Numbered from the stretch's first letter, positions 9,620-18,410 are shown. The stretch is DNA of 34,513 nt from an uncultured Alphaproteobacteria bacterium (GCA_902523675.1 CABZAL010000009.1:1-34513), one strand, 5' to 3'. The notes: generated from the letters alone by a model not told the origin. Made by a program: numbers and translations.

Positions 9620-10446
9620 TTCTTAAGAATTATCCTTTTCACCTCATTAATATCTTTTTCAGAAATTCTTTTATTAAACCAAAGGGCAAACGATTCTGCT
9701 GCCTGTCTTACTAACATACCCACTCCATTATAACTTCTCAAATTTGATTTTTTAGCTTTTTTTAAAAAATTTGTTTCTATTGGATTATAAATTAGATCAT
9801 ATACAACTGTTCTTTTTCTTAATGCACAAAAATTAAAGTTTAAATTCTCTCGTAAATTCATCCCAAAAGAGGTTGTATTTATAACTAAATCATATTTTCT
9901 TAATATTTTTTTCCTTTGCCATTTTTGTAGTGTAATTTTACAGTTAAGTGAATACAAACTAAGATTTTTCTTTAATTTTTTTGCGTTCATAACATTTCTA
10001 TTGCAAATGCAAATTTCTTTGATGGGATGTTTCAATAGTTCCAACAAAATTCCTCTAGAAGCACCCCCTGCTCCAATTGCAAACACTTTTATATTGTTTA
10101 GATTCATTTTAACTTCATGTCTTAAAGAACTGACGAAGCCCTTTCCGTCTGTATTCGCTCCCATTATTTTATTGCCCTTTACATATACAGTGTTTGCTGC
10201 TCCAATTTGTTTTACGTTTTCTTCGTAATAATCTAAAAACTTTAATATTTTTGTCTTAAAAGGCAGTGTTACGTTAAAGCCTAAACATTCACCTTTTCTG
10301 ATCATATTTATCATCGGACCTAGTTGTTTTTCTGATAAAAGTTTTTTTTCATATATAATTTTTTTATTAATTTTTTTTAACCATAAATTATGAATAATAG
10401 GAGACTTAGAATGTTTGATCGGGTTTCCTAACACAAATAGTTTCAT
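9616..10446 (-). CDS. aroE: Shikimate dehydrogenase
   Basis: AroE reduces 3-dehydroshikimate to shikimate with NADPH in aromatic amino acid synthesis. The 276-residue product has the substrate-binding NPIKHSKSP at 8-16 and NVTLPFK at 58-64 with catalytic Lys64. Asn85, NTDG at 98-101 with catalytic Asp100, and the dinucleotide loop GAGGASRG at 125-132 follow. The C-terminal GVGMLVRQAAESFALW is also typical. The ATG shares one base with the maf stop (TGATG), indicating coupled translation. Confidence 0.96.
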   Translation of the reverse strand: MKLFVLGNPIKHSKSPIIHNLWLKKINKKIIYEKKLLSEKQLGPMINMIRKGECLGFNVTLPFKTKILKFLDYYEENVKQIGAANTVYVKGNKIMGANTDGKGFVSSLRHEVKMNLNNIKVFAIGAGGASRGILLELLKHPIKEICICNRNVMNAKKLKKNLSLYSLNCKITLQKWQRKKILRKYDLVINTTSFGMNLRENLNFNFCALRKRTVVYDLIYNPIETNFLKKAKKSNLRSYNGVGMLVRQAAESFALWFNKRISEKDINEVKRIILKK

Positions 10447-11036
10447 CAGTTATACTTTTTTAATAATGGGAGAATTCTCTTTATTGGGAAACCTAAAATT
10501 GTCTCTCTATCACCTTCTATCTTTTTAATACATTTTAATTTGTCGTTTTCTATTTTGTACGATCCACTTGTTGAATAAACAATTGATTTGTTGTTTTTTA
10601 CATATGTTTCTATATCTGACGCTTGTATTTTCTTCATGTAAACTTTTGCCTTATCTTCGATTGTTTTATACCTTCCCTCCGGTGTTAAGACACATATAGC
10701 GCTTATCAATCTGTGACAATTTCCTTGTAAAAGCAATAAATTTTTAACTGCTTCTTCTTCGCTGTTCGGTTTGTTTATTACGTCGCCTTTGCATAATATG
10801 ATTTGATCGGAGCCGATGATGAGACTTTTCTGATATCTTTCTTTTATCGATTCTACCTTTTTTTGTGCCAGATATCTTGCTAGATTTTCTTTTATTTTTT
10901 TATGTTTTACTATTTCTTTTTCTTCTTCTACCGCGTGTTCTACATACTTTGCTTTTATATTATAACTTTCCAAAATTCTTCTTCTTGTCTCACTTGTGGA
11001 TGCTAATACAATTTGTGTTTTAATTGTGGAAATCAT
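10446..11036 (-). CDS. maf: Maf-like nucleotide pyrophosphatase
   Basis: Maf proteins hydrolyse non-canonical or methylated nucleoside triphosphates to monophosphates. The 196-residue product has the N-terminal motif IVLASTSETRRRIL (about 9-22, matching the usual LAS.SPRR..LL), the E-E-E helix around 37-42, and IIGSDQIILCKG in place of the common IGADTVV. The C-terminal part GSYKIE ... ILGFPIKRILPLL is also typical. It begins at the left border of the presumed oriC gap and is transcribed away from it. The choice between dTTP/UTP-type and m7GTP-type activity cannot be made by eye. Confidence 0.9.
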   Translation of the reverse strand: MISTIKTQIVLASTSETRRRILESYNIKAKYVEHAVEEEKEIVKHKKIKENLARYLAQKKVESIKERYQKSLIIGSDQIILCKGDVINKPNSEEEAVKNLLLLQGNCHRLISAICVLTPEGRYKTIEDKAKVYMKKIQASDIETYVKNNKSIVYSTSGSYKIENDKLKCIKKIEGDRETILGFPIKRILPLLKKYN

Positions 11037-11091
11037 AGGATTTTTACTATTTGTGTTCTTTTGTTCTTTTCATACACAGCATCTTATTTTT

Positions 11092-11100
11092 TTATTCACA
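11092..11100 (+). promoter_or_regulatory. DnaA box (perfect TTATTCACA)
   Basis: Exact match to TTATNCACA, lying inside the maf-hemE gap. Near matches sit on both sides at 11070-11078 (TCATACACA), 11110-11118 (minus strand, ATATACACA) and 11121-11129 (TTATCTACA). Spacing between centres is about 10 to 22 bases, suggesting a DnaA assembly platform. Confidence 0.75.
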
Positions 11101-11233
11101 CGACTATATTGTGTATATCTTTATCTACAGTTTTGTTTTATTTGTTTAAAAAGTTATCCAGTTTTTTAGTCTTAATCTGTGTAGATTTTATTTATTTATT
11201 CACTTTTTGTTATATACTTATTATCTTGTTAAC

Positions 11234-11242
11234 TGTGTATAA
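11234..11242 (-). promoter_or_regulatory. DnaA box (perfect TTATACACA on minus strand)
   Basis: Plus-strand TGTGTATAA is the exact complement of TTATACACA. It directly borders the most AT-rich part of the gap, so it may mark the edge of the unwinding element. A one-mismatch box, TTATTCACT, lies upstream at 11196-11204. Confidence 0.75.
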
Positions 11243-11278
11243 ATATATAATAAATTTATTAAACATTATTAACAGTCC

Positions 11279-11296
11279 CAACAACAACAACAACAA
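11279..11296 (+). repeat. CAA trinucleotide repeat (6 copies) in oriC
   Basis: Six uninterrupted CAA units lie between two AT-rich tracts in the presumed origin, 21 bases before the hemE ATG. It is the only such run I noticed in noncoding DNA of the window. It could be a strand-specific protein contact, part of the hemE leader, or chance slippage. No function is claimed. Confidence 0.9.
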
Positions 11297-11317
11297 TATA
11301 CATATATATTAAAAATA

Positions 11318-12346
11318 ATGTTGATAACACATAAAAAAAGTAAAAACATTTCCTGTCGCTCTGTTCCTATATGGTTTATGAGACAAGCAGGACGCTATTT
11401 GCCTGAATACCATACGTTACGAAACAAAGAGATATCATTTTTGAAAACTTGTTTTAATCCCGATATTGCAGCCGAGATTTCTCTTCAACCTATAATTCGG
11501 TTTGATTTTGATTTTATTATTTTATTTGCTGACATATTGGTAATTCCTCATGCCTTAGGGCAAAATGTTGATTTTGTAAATGGTAAGGGACCAGTGTTAG
11601 ACAAATTTGATTTAAATAGGAAAAACGGTAATTCCGATAAAGAAGCTTTAAAAATACTATCTCCAATATTTGAAACTATAAAAATTATTAAAAGTAAGTC
11701 TATCCAAAAGAAAACAATAGGATTTTGTGGAGGCCCTTTTACTGTTTTGACTTATATGATTGAACGAGGCTCATCGCGAGATCATAAAAATACATTAAAT
11801 TTCATAAAAAATAAGCCAAATCAGACAAAGTATTGGCTTAAAAAGATAACAGAAATATCAATAAAATATTTATTAAAACAAATAGAAGCTGGTGCTGATT
11901 TAATAAAAGTGTTTGATTCATGGGCAGGATTATTAAATGAAAGGGAATATGAAGAATATATTATAAAACCTAACAAAGAGATATTTGAAAGCATCAAGAA
12001 TGAAAAAGAAAAAACAAAAATTATACTTTTTCCAAGAAAATCAAAACATTTCATTGATATTTTTTTGAGAGAGATAAACTGTGACATTATATCAATAGAT
12101 CAACATCTTAGTAGGAAAAATATGGATTATTGTCGAAAAAATAAGATTACAATTCAAGGTAATTTAAATCCAGAATTGCTATTTACAGGTGGAATTAAAA
12201 TGGTGGAAGAAGTAAAAAAAATCATGGAAAAATATAAAAATAATGAACATATTTTTAATTTATCACATGGCGTTTTACCCAATACCCCATTGAGAAACGT
12301 AAAACAGGTAGTAGAACAAGTAAAGAATTATGAATTTACCAACTGA
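11318..12346 (+). CDS. hemE: Uroporphyrinogen decarboxylase
   Basis: HemE removes four carboxyl groups from uroporphyrinogen III to give coproporphyrinogen III in haem synthesis. The 342-residue product has the signature PIWFMRQAGRYLPEY at about 17-31, with the active-site arginines. LFADILVIPHALG, carrying the key Asp, and the C-terminal NLSHGVLPNTP follow. It is the first plus-strand gene right of the presumed oriC. Its promoter must therefore lie within or next to the DnaA-box region, so its expression could be affected by origin binding. The 3' end overlaps hemH by 17 bases. Confidence 0.95.
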   Translation: MLITHKKSKNISCRSVPIWFMRQAGRYLPEYHTLRNKEISFLKTCFNPDIAAEISLQPIIRFDFDFIILFADILVIPHALGQNVDFVNGKGPVLDKFDLNRKNGNSDKEALKILSPIFETIKIIKSKSIQKKTIGFCGGPFTVLTYMIERGSSRDHKNTLNFIKNKPNQTKYWLKKITEISIKYLLKQIEAGADLIKVFDSWAGLLNEREYEEYIIKPNKEIFESIKNEKEKTKIILFPRKSKHFIDIFLREINCDIISIDQHLSRKNMDYCRKNKITIQGNLNPELLFTGGIKMVEEVKKIMEKYKNNEHIFNLSHGVLPNTPLRNVKQVVEQVKNYEFTN

Positions 12347-13334
12347 ACATCCAAAAATACCAGATAAGAAAACTGGGATATTACTTGTAAATTTAGGAAC
12401 ACCAGATTCAACAAGGTGGTGGGATATTAGATGTTACTTAAAAGAGTTTTTATCAGATAGAAGAGTTATTGAGGTAAATCCAATATTGTGGAAAATCATC
12501 TTAAATTTAATAATTCTGACGTTTCGACCTGCAAAAACTGCAAAAGCATATAGAAAAATATGGCTAAAAAAAGAAAATATGTCTCCTTTACGATATTACA
12601 CGATACAACAAACAGAAAAACTGGAGAGGTCGTTGAAAAATAGATCACTTGTAATCGATTATGCTATGAGATATGGAAATCCAAGTATTTCAGAGAAAAT
12701 AGATAAATTAAGGAAAAAAGGCTGCGAAAAATTAATAATACTGCCATTGTATCCTCAGTACGCTGCGGCAACTACGGCAACAGTATGTGACGAAGTATAT
12801 AGAAGTTTAATGAAAATGAGATGGCAACCAAGTATTCAAATAATCCCGCATTATGAATCAGAACCATTGTACATAAAGGCTTTAGTTAGAAGTATAGAAA
12901 AAAAAATAAAAGAAATAAAATGGATACCCGAAATTATAATAGCGTCGTATCATGGAATACCGAATAGTTATTTCAGAAAAGGCGATCCCTATCATTGTTA
13001 TTGTCATAAAACAACACGTTTAATAACAGAAAAATTAAACAAAAAAATACCCATTATAACGACCTTTCAATCTCGATTTGGACCGGAAGAATGGCTAAAA
13101 CCGTATACAGACAAAACATTGGAAAAATTGCCATCGGAAGGGAAAAGAAAAGTATTATTAATATGTCCAGGGTTTTCGGCTGACTGTGTAGAAACTTTAG
13201 AAGAAATTTCAATCGAAGGAAAAGAGACTTTTTTAGAGTCAGGCGGAAAAAATTTTGAAGTAATACCGTGTTTAAACGATAATAAAGATCATATTTTATT
13301 GTTTAAACATTTAGTTCGACAAACAATTAACTAA
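12330..13334 (+). CDS. hemH: Ferrochelatase
   Basis: HemH inserts ferrous iron into protoporphyrin IX. The 334-residue product starts its domain with GILLVNLGTPDST (16-28). It has the catalytic His208 in ASYHGIP, the proteobacterial-type DPYHCYCHKT block (219-228) and CPGFSADCVETLEEI (279-293) carrying the conserved acidic residues. The C-terminus is short, with no extra tail for the iron-sulfur cluster known from some other ferrochelatases. The 17-base overlap with hemE and 8-base gap to hemJ make this a haem operon. Confidence 0.96.
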   Translation: MNLPTEHPKIPDKKTGILLVNLGTPDSTRWWDIRCYLKEFLSDRRVIEVNPILWKIILNLIILTFRPAKTAKAYRKIWLKKENMSPLRYYTIQQTEKLERSLKNRSLVIDYAMRYGNPSISEKIDKLRKKGCEKLIILPLYPQYAAATTATVCDEVYRSLMKMRWQPSIQIIPHYESEPLYIKALVRSIEKKIKEIKWIPEIIIASYHGIPNSYFRKGDPYHCYCHKTTRLITEKLNKKIPIITTFQSRFGPEEWLKPYTDKTLEKLPSEGKRKVLLICPGFSADCVETLEEISIEGKETFLESGGKNFEVIPCLNDNKDHILLFKHLVRQTIN

Positions 13335-13342
13335 AAATTAGA

Positions 13343-13783
13343 TTGGATATACAAACTAAATATAATATCTTAAAAGCACTTCATCTAATTTTCTTCACAA
13401 CATGGATGGCTGGGTTATTTTACTTGCCAAGAATATTTGTTTACCATGCTGAAGAATCAATAAAAACAAAACAATACGAAACTTTTACTACTATGGAGCG
13501 AAAACTATACAAATACATTATGAATCCTTCATTAGTAGGGACGTGGTTTTTTGGTATAACCTTAACAGTATTAACCGAAGCCCATGTGTATGTATGGTTT
13601 AGTATAAAATTTATTTGTGTCTGTCTTTTAACAGTATTCCATATCTACTGTGGAAAAATAAGAAAGGAATTTGAAATAGGCAATAATACAAAAACATCTA
13701 AATATTATAGAATTATAAATGAAATACCGACGATATTATTTATCTTTATAATATATACAGTGATTTTTAAACCACTAGTTTGA
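13343..13783 (+). CDS. hemJ: Protoporphyrinogen IX oxidase HemJ
   Basis: HemJ is the membrane enzyme that oxidises protoporphyrinogen IX to protoporphyrin IX, the step just before ferrochelatase. The 146-residue product has about four transmembrane helices. The conserved start of the family is visible: LKALHLIFFTTWMAGLFYLPRIFVYH, with His14 as a likely haem ligand. The start is TTG at 13343. No in-frame ATG lies upstream of the conserved His, so a non-ATG start seems necessary. No strong ribosome binding site is visible, and it probably depends on coupling to hemH 8 bases upstream. Confidence 0.9.
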   Translation: MDIQTKYNILKALHLIFFTTWMAGLFYLPRIFVYHAEESIKTKQYETFTTMERKLYKYIMNPSLVGTWFFGITLTVLTEAHVYVWFSIKFICVCLLTVFHIYCGKIRKEFEIGNNTKTSKYYRIINEIPTILFIFIIYTVIFKPLV

Positions 13784-13858
13784 CAAAAGGCAGAAAAATT
13801 TATAATATTCAAATTCCTAATAGTATTTTTATTCCTAAACCTCTAACATTTTCTTATA

Positions 13859-15115
13859 ATGCATCTCAAAGATTTAAAGCAGAAAAATCCCTCAGAACTT
13901 TTAAAAATTGCTGAAGACTTAAAGATTGAAAATGCAAGTTCGTTGAGGAAGCAAGATATGATTTTTGCTATATTGAAACAAATGGCAGAAAATGGCACAG
14001 CTATTTTTGGTGAAGGAGTTTTAGAAATACTCCAAGATGGGTTTGGTTTTCTTAGATCTCCTGAAGCAAATTATCTTCCTGGACCGGATGACATTTATCT
14101 TTCTCCTTCTCAAATAAAAATAAACAGTTTGCGAACAGGAGATACAGTTGAAGGAGAAATGAGATCTCCTCGAGAATCAGAAAGATACTTCGCTATAACT
14201 AAAATAGATAAAATTAATTTTGATTCTGTCGATAAAGCAAAGCAACGAATAAATTTTGACAATCTAACGCCTCTTTATCCTGAGGAAAAAATTAATATGG
14301 AAATAGAGGACCCAACCAAAAAAGATATAACAAATAGAGTTATGGATCTTATCGCACCATTAGGAAAAGGACAAAGAGCTTTAATAGTTGCACCGCCAAG
14401 AACTGGTAAAACAGTTATGTTACAAAATATTGCTCATTCAATAACCACTAATCATCCCGAGACCTACCTAATAGTTTTATTAATAGACGAACGGCCAGAA
14501 GAAGTCACAGATATGATTAGATCAGTTAACGGTGAAGTGGTTTCTTCAACTTTTGACGAACCTGCAGTCAGACACGTTGCTGTTGCTGAAATGGTTATAT
14601 CCAAAGCAAAAAGACTTGTTGAACATAAAAGGGATGTAATAATCCTTTTAGACTCAATAACTAGATTGGCAAGAGCTTACAACACGCAAGTTCCAAGTTC
14701 GGGGAAAGTTTTAACAGGTGGTGTTGATGCGAATGCTTTACAACGACCTAAAAGGTTTTTCGGAGCAGCGAGAAATATAGAAGAAGGAGGGTCGTTAACT
14801 ATTATTGGAACAGCTTTGGTTGATACAGGGTCTAGAATGGATGAAGTAATTTTTGAGGAATTTAAAGGAACAGGAAACTCTGAAATTATTCTAGATAGAA
14901 AACTTTCAGATAAGAGAGTTTTTCCTTCTATTGACGTAACAAAATCAGGTACTAGAAAAGAAGAATTATTGGTTGATAAAGATGCATTATCTAAAATGTG
15001 GGTTCTGAGAAAAATATTGTTACCTATGGGAGTTATAGATTCAATGGAATTTTTGATTGAAAAAATTAAAAACTCTAAAACCAACTCAGATTTCTTTGAA
15101 TCAATGAATAGTTAA
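13859..15115 (+). CDS. rho: Transcription termination factor Rho
   Basis: Rho is the hexameric RNA-dependent ATPase that ends transcription at unstructured C-rich sites. The 418-residue product has the N-terminal helical domain [19 protein letters not shown], the cold-shock-like RNA-binding site GFGFLRS at 61-67, Walker A APPRTGKT at 178-185, and the downstream [14 protein letters not shown] and [11 protein letters not shown] motifs. It lies 75 bases after hemJ. Many gene ends in this window overlap convergent genes and show no hairpin terminator, so Rho-dependent termination may matter a good deal here; that is inference. Confidence 0.97.
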   Translation: MHLKDLKQKNPSELLKIAEDLKIENASSLRKQDMIFAILKQMAENGTAIFGEGVLEILQDGFGFLRSPEANYLPGPDDIYLSPSQIKINSLRTGDTVEGEMRSPRESERYFAITKIDKINFDSVDKAKQRINFDNLTPLYPEEKINMEIEDPTKKDITNRVMDLIAPLGKGQRALIVAPPRTGKTVMLQNIAHSITTNHPETYLIVLLIDERPEEVTDMIRSVNGEVVSSTFDEPAVRHVAVAEMVISKAKRLVEHKRDVIILLDSITRLARAYNTQVPSSGKVLTGGVDANALQRPKRFFGAARNIEEGGSLTIIGTALVDTGSRMDEVIFEEFKGTGNSEIILDRKLSDKRVFPSIDVTKSGTRKEELLVDKDALSKMWVLRKILLPMGVIDSMEFLIEKIKNSKTNSDFFESMNS

Positions 15116-15155
15116 TTCAAAATTCTTATATTTATATAATTTCATCCAAATTATT

Positions 15156-16547
15156 ATGCTTAATAAAGACAAAAGTATATTTGCTCTGTCTACCCCATGG
15201 GGTATATCTGGAATTTCTGTAATAAGAATATCAGGAAAAGGGTGCTGTAACGTAGTAAAGACGATGTGCTCAATCAAAAGCCCTAAACCTAGATATATTT
15301 ATAATTGTAATTTAAAAGACAAGCAAAGTAACATAATTGATAATATAATGGCGGTTTATTTTAATTCACCAAAATCCTTTACTGGGGAAGATATGTTAGA
15401 GTTATATACTCACGGAAGCATAGCTGTAATAAAAAGAGTTTTATTAGAGCTAAGCTATATACCAAACCTCGAACCAGCTCAACCAGGTGAATTTTTGAAA
15501 AGAGCATATTTCAACAACAAAATTAGCTTGATTCAAGCTGAAGGGATAAATCATTTAATCAAATCTGAAACAGAGAAGCAAAGAATAGTATCTTCAAATA
15601 TGTCTTTTAATGGGACAATCAGTTTATGTGAAAAGATTAAGGAGGACATTACATATATTGGAGCTCTTGTTGATGCAACAATTGAGTTTTCAGAAGAAGA
15701 CGAAAACACGCAAAAAAGTAATATTGAAAAATTAATTTATAAAATTATAAAGGAGCTTGGAAGTCAGTTAAATGGTATTGAGACAACTAGAAAGATTTTT
15801 AATGGGTTAAATATAATCGTTTTTGGCCCGCCAAATGTGGGAAAATCTTCTTTATTTAATCTTATTACCAATAGTGATAATTCAATTGTTACCTCCAAAG
15901 CAGGAACAACTAGAGATTTAATACAAGTTGCCTTAGAAGTAGAGGGATACAAAGTAAACTTTACGGATACTGCTGGTATTCGACGAGCAAAAGACGACAT
16001 TGAATTAATTGGTATAAAAAGAACAACAAAAAAAATAGAATCAGAAGAAAAATTAATGCTAGTGCTGTCTCCAGACTCTTACAATAAAAGAAATGTAAAC
16101 TCTTTAAAAGATCTTTTCAATAAAATTAGTAAAAAAGAAATCATAGTAATTTTTAATAAAGAAGACTTGTTAAATTTTAAAAAGGCACAGAAAAAATGGT
16201 TCAATGCGTTACCTTTCCTAAAAAAAACTAGTTTTATAACTACATGCTGTATAAATAAAAACGAAAAGCACAAAATATTGAAAAAAATCTCCAAGTTTGT
16301 AAAAAGCGAATTTATTGAAAACGAAAGAGTAAATGATAATAATTTATTTTTTACAGAATATAGGCACGAAGTACATTTAAAGAAATGCTTGAAATTTTTA
16401 AAATCAAGCTATAATCTTTTAGAAAAAGTTGAGTTGTGTTCTGAAGAACTAAGACTGGCTCTCAAAGAGATAGAAAGTATAGAGGGTAATGTAGATAGTG
16501 AAATTAAACTTGACATAATATTTAACAAATTTTGTATTGGCAAATAA
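15156..16547 (+). CDS. mnmE: tRNA uridine-5-carboxymethylaminomethyl modification GTPase MnmE
   Basis: MnmE works with MnmG to modify U34 of several tRNAs. The 463-residue product has an N-terminal formyl-THF-binding domain starting IFALSTPWGISGISVIRISG and a central helical domain with an inserted G domain. That G domain has GPPNVGKS at 224-231, GTTRD at 250-254, DTAG at 271-274 and NKED at 334-337. The protein ends with the essential CIGK (460-463). All hallmarks are intact. The stop is immediately followed by the mnmG ATG with no spacer, so the two partners are coupled. Confidence 0.97.
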   Translation: MLNKDKSIFALSTPWGISGISVIRISGKGCCNVVKTMCSIKSPKPRYIYNCNLKDKQSNIIDNIMAVYFNSPKSFTGEDMLELYTHGSIAVIKRVLLELSYIPNLEPAQPGEFLKRAYFNNKISLIQAEGINHLIKSETEKQRIVSSNMSFNGTISLCEKIKEDITYIGALVDATIEFSEEDENTQKSNIEKLIYKIIKELGSQLNGIETTRKIFNGLNIIVFGPPNVGKSSLFNLITNSDNSIVTSKAGTTRDLIQVALEVEGYKVNFTDTAGIRRAKDDIELIGIKRTTKKIESEEKLMLVLSPDSYNKRNVNSLKDLFNKISKKEIIVIFNKEDLLNFKKAQKKWFNALPFLKKTSFITTCCINKNEKHKILKKISKFVKSEFIENERVNDNNLFFTEYRHEVHLKKCLKFLKSSYNLLEKVELCSEELRLALKEIESIEGNVDSEIKLDIIFNKFCIGK

Positions 16548-18407
16548 ATGTTTCACGTGAAACAAAAATTTTATGATGTTATTATTTTGGGCGGTGGTCA
16601 CGCAGGAGTAGAAGCTGCAGCAGCTGCATCAAAAATAGGCGCAAAAACAGCGCTAATCACTTTCTCTAGAAAAGACTTGGGTGCAATGTCGTGTAACCCT
16701 GCCATGGGAGGGCTAGGAAAAGGACATTTAATTAGAGAAATTGATGCTTTAGGTGGAATTATTGGACAAGCCTCTGACATGTCTGGAATTCAATTCAGAA
16801 TGTTGAACAGAACCAAAGGTGAGGCTGTTCAAGGACCCAGAGCTCAAATTGATAGGAACAAATACAAAAAAGCGGTTTCAGGCTTGCTCAAGACCTTAAC
16901 AATTTTTGAGGATGAAATTGAAGAAATACATTTAGAAAAAAACATTAGAAAAGTTAGGTCAGTTAAGTTAAAGGAATTTGGGAATTTGAATTGTCAATCA
17001 CTAATAGTTACAACTGGAACATTTTTGAATGGGTTGATCCATTGTGGACAAAAAAGTTGGTCAGCAGGAAGACTTGGAGCAAAAGCTACGACTAAGTTAG
17101 CAAAGTTTTTTATAAAAGAGAAGTTTGTAACTCGGCGTCTAAAGACAGGAACCCCTCCAAGACTTTTAGGTAGTTCAATTGATTTTAAAAAATGTATAGA
17201 ACAAAAAGGTGATTCTCATCCAGTTCCCTTTTCTTTTTTAACTGAAGAGCTAAGATTAAAACAGAAGGCATGTTTTATTACTAAGACAAATGAAACTACC
17301 CACAAAATTATACGGTCAAATATTTACAAATCTCCCATGTATAACGGTAAAATAAAAAGCAAAGGTCCAAGATATTGTCCCTCAATTGAAGATAAAGTCC
17401 AAAGATTTAAAGATAGAATAAGCCATCAGATTTTTTTAGAACCAGAAACAGAGGCTGGGGATATAATTTATCCAAATGGAATATCTACTGCTATGCCATC
17501 TAATGTCCAAAAGAAATTTATTAGGAGCATAAATGGCTTAGAAGAAGCTCAAATTTTAAAAGATGGTTATGCTATAGAATACGACACAATTGATAGCAAA
17601 GAATTAAAAAATACCTATGAAACAAAAAAAATTGAAGGATTATATTTGGCAGGACAGATAAACGGATCCACTGGATATGAGGAAGCTGCAGGACAAGGAT
17701 TATTAGCAGGCATAAATGCTGCTAACAAAGTGTTAGGAAAAAAAAGTTTTGTTTTGGGAAGATCAGATGCATATCTAGGCGTACTTACAAGTGATCTTAT
17801 GAAAGGAGGGTTAGTTGAACCATACAGGATGTTTACTTCTAGAGCAGAATATAGATTAACTTTAAGGGCAGATAATGCAGATTACAGATTGACTGACAAA
17901 GCAATAAATTTGGGTTTAGCTTGTAAAGATCGCTCGAGAAAATGGATTAAGAAAAAGAAAGCGTTGGCGGCAGGAACTAAACTATTAAGACAAAACTATG
18001 CGACCCCTAATAAAATAAAAGCTGCAGGGCTGGATATAAACCAAGACGGTAAAAAAAGAAGCGCGTATGAAGTTTTAGGATATAATAACAGTAATTGGCA
18101 ATTAATCATCTCGATTTGGCCACAATTAAAAAAAGTAAACATATCAGAAAAAGAAAAAGAGCAAATAAGAATTACGGCTTTCTATGAAAAGTATGTGGAG
18201 AGACAAATGGGAGAGATAGAAGAATTAAAAAAAGAATCCGGATTAAAATTTAAAAGTAATTTTAATGCAAAAGATTGCGCTGGGCTATCTAATGAAGTTA
18301 AAGAGATATTATTAAAAAATTCACCTAAAACTCTTGGAGAAGCTTCTTTATTGCCAGGAATGACTCCTTCAGCCGCCTCTTTGTTACTGAAGCACACAAA
18401 GAAATAA
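16548..18407 (+). CDS. mnmG: tRNA uridine-5-carboxymethylaminomethyl modification enzyme MnmG
   Basis: MnmG (GidA) is the FAD and NADH enzyme that, with MnmE, adds the carboxymethylaminomethyl group to U34. The 619-residue product has the FAD motif GGGHAGVEAA from residue 15, the SCNPAMGGLGKGHLIREIDALGG block, the CSxE-like and KTGTPPRL segments, GQINGSTGYEEAAGQG, and the C-terminal helical domain ending TPSAASLLLKHTKK. The first residues MFHVKQ are dictated by a perfect parS site that begins inside the start codon. The zero-base gap from mnmE supports this ATG. No Shine-Dalgarno is visible. Confidence 0.97.
   Translation: MFHVKQKFYDVIILGGGHAGVEAAAAASKIGAKTALITFSRKDLGAMSCNPAMGGLGKGHLIREIDALGGIIGQASDMSGIQFRMLNRTKGEAVQGPRAQIDRNKYKKAVSGLLKTLTIFEDEIEEIHLEKNIRKVRSVKLKEFGNLNCQSLIVTTGTFLNGLIHCGQKSWSAGRLGAKATTKLAKFFIKEKFVTRRLKTGTPPRLLGSSIDFKKCIEQKGDSHPVPFSFLTEELRLKQKACFITKTNETTHKIIRSNIYKSPMYNGKIKSKGPRYCPSIEDKVQRFKDRISHQIFLEPETEAGDIIYPNGISTAMPSNVQKKFIRSINGLEEAQILKDGYAIEYDTIDSKELKNTYETKKIEGLYLAGQINGSTGYEEAAGQGLLAGINAANKVLGKKSFVLGRSDAYLGVLTSDLMKGGLVEPYRMFTSRAEYRLTLRADNADYRLTDKAINLGLACKDRSRKWIKKKKALAAGTKLLRQNYATPNKIKAAGLDINQDGKKRSAYEVLGYNNSNWQLIISIWPQLKKVNISEKEKEQIRITAFYEKYVERQMGEIEELKKESGLKFKSNFNAKDCAGLSNEVKEILLKNSPKTLGEASLLPGMTPSAASLLLKHTKK
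16549..16564. promoter_or_regulatory. parS: parS centromere site 1 (perfect 16-bp palindrome)
   Basis: TGTTTCACGTGAAACA is the canonical ParB-binding parS palindrome, here without a mismatch. It starts at the T of the mnmG ATG and encodes the residues after Met (FHVKQ). It lies about 5.3 kb from the presumed oriC and 2.5 kb upstream of parA, as expected for chromosomal parS sites. Confidence 0.95.
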
Positions 18408-18410
18408 GAA

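Larger units (their letters stand above)
11037..11317. other. Putative chromosomal replication origin (oriC)
   Basis: This 281-base noncoding gap between divergent maf and hemE carries a cluster of DnaA-box-like 9-mers. Two match TTATNCACA exactly (11092-11100 plus strand, 11234-11242 minus strand). Four have one mismatch (11070-11078, 11110-11118 minus, 11121-11129, 11196-11204). Next to the last perfect box is an extremely AT-rich stretch (about 11239-11272), a CAA6 repeat and a second AT tract up to hemE, suitable as an unwinding element. In Caulobacter the origin is also next to hemE. Genes to the left mostly run leftward and all nine genes to the right run rightward, which fits replication starting here. 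This is inference from motif and context; no experiment is implied. Confidence 0.8.

Noticed and set aside
11229-11243. CtrA-like half sites (TTAA-N7-TAAA) overlapping the second perfect DnaA box
   Set aside because: Overlap of CtrA and DnaA sites is known in Caulobacter, but this has a mismatch and such strings are expected often in DNA this AT-rich. No CtrA gene is in the window to support it.
11013-11312. A 99-codon plus-strand open frame spanning the maf start and the maf-hemE gap
   Set aside because: Its translation is low-complexity (Phe, Ile, Tyr and a terminal Asn run from the CAA repeat), it begins inside maf, and it covers the DnaA-box cluster. It reads as a chance frame in AT-rich noncoding DNA.
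14677-15084. 135-codon minus-strand frame inside rho
   Set aside because: It lies wholly opposite a highly conserved part of rho and shows no recognisable motif; a shadow of the rho codons.
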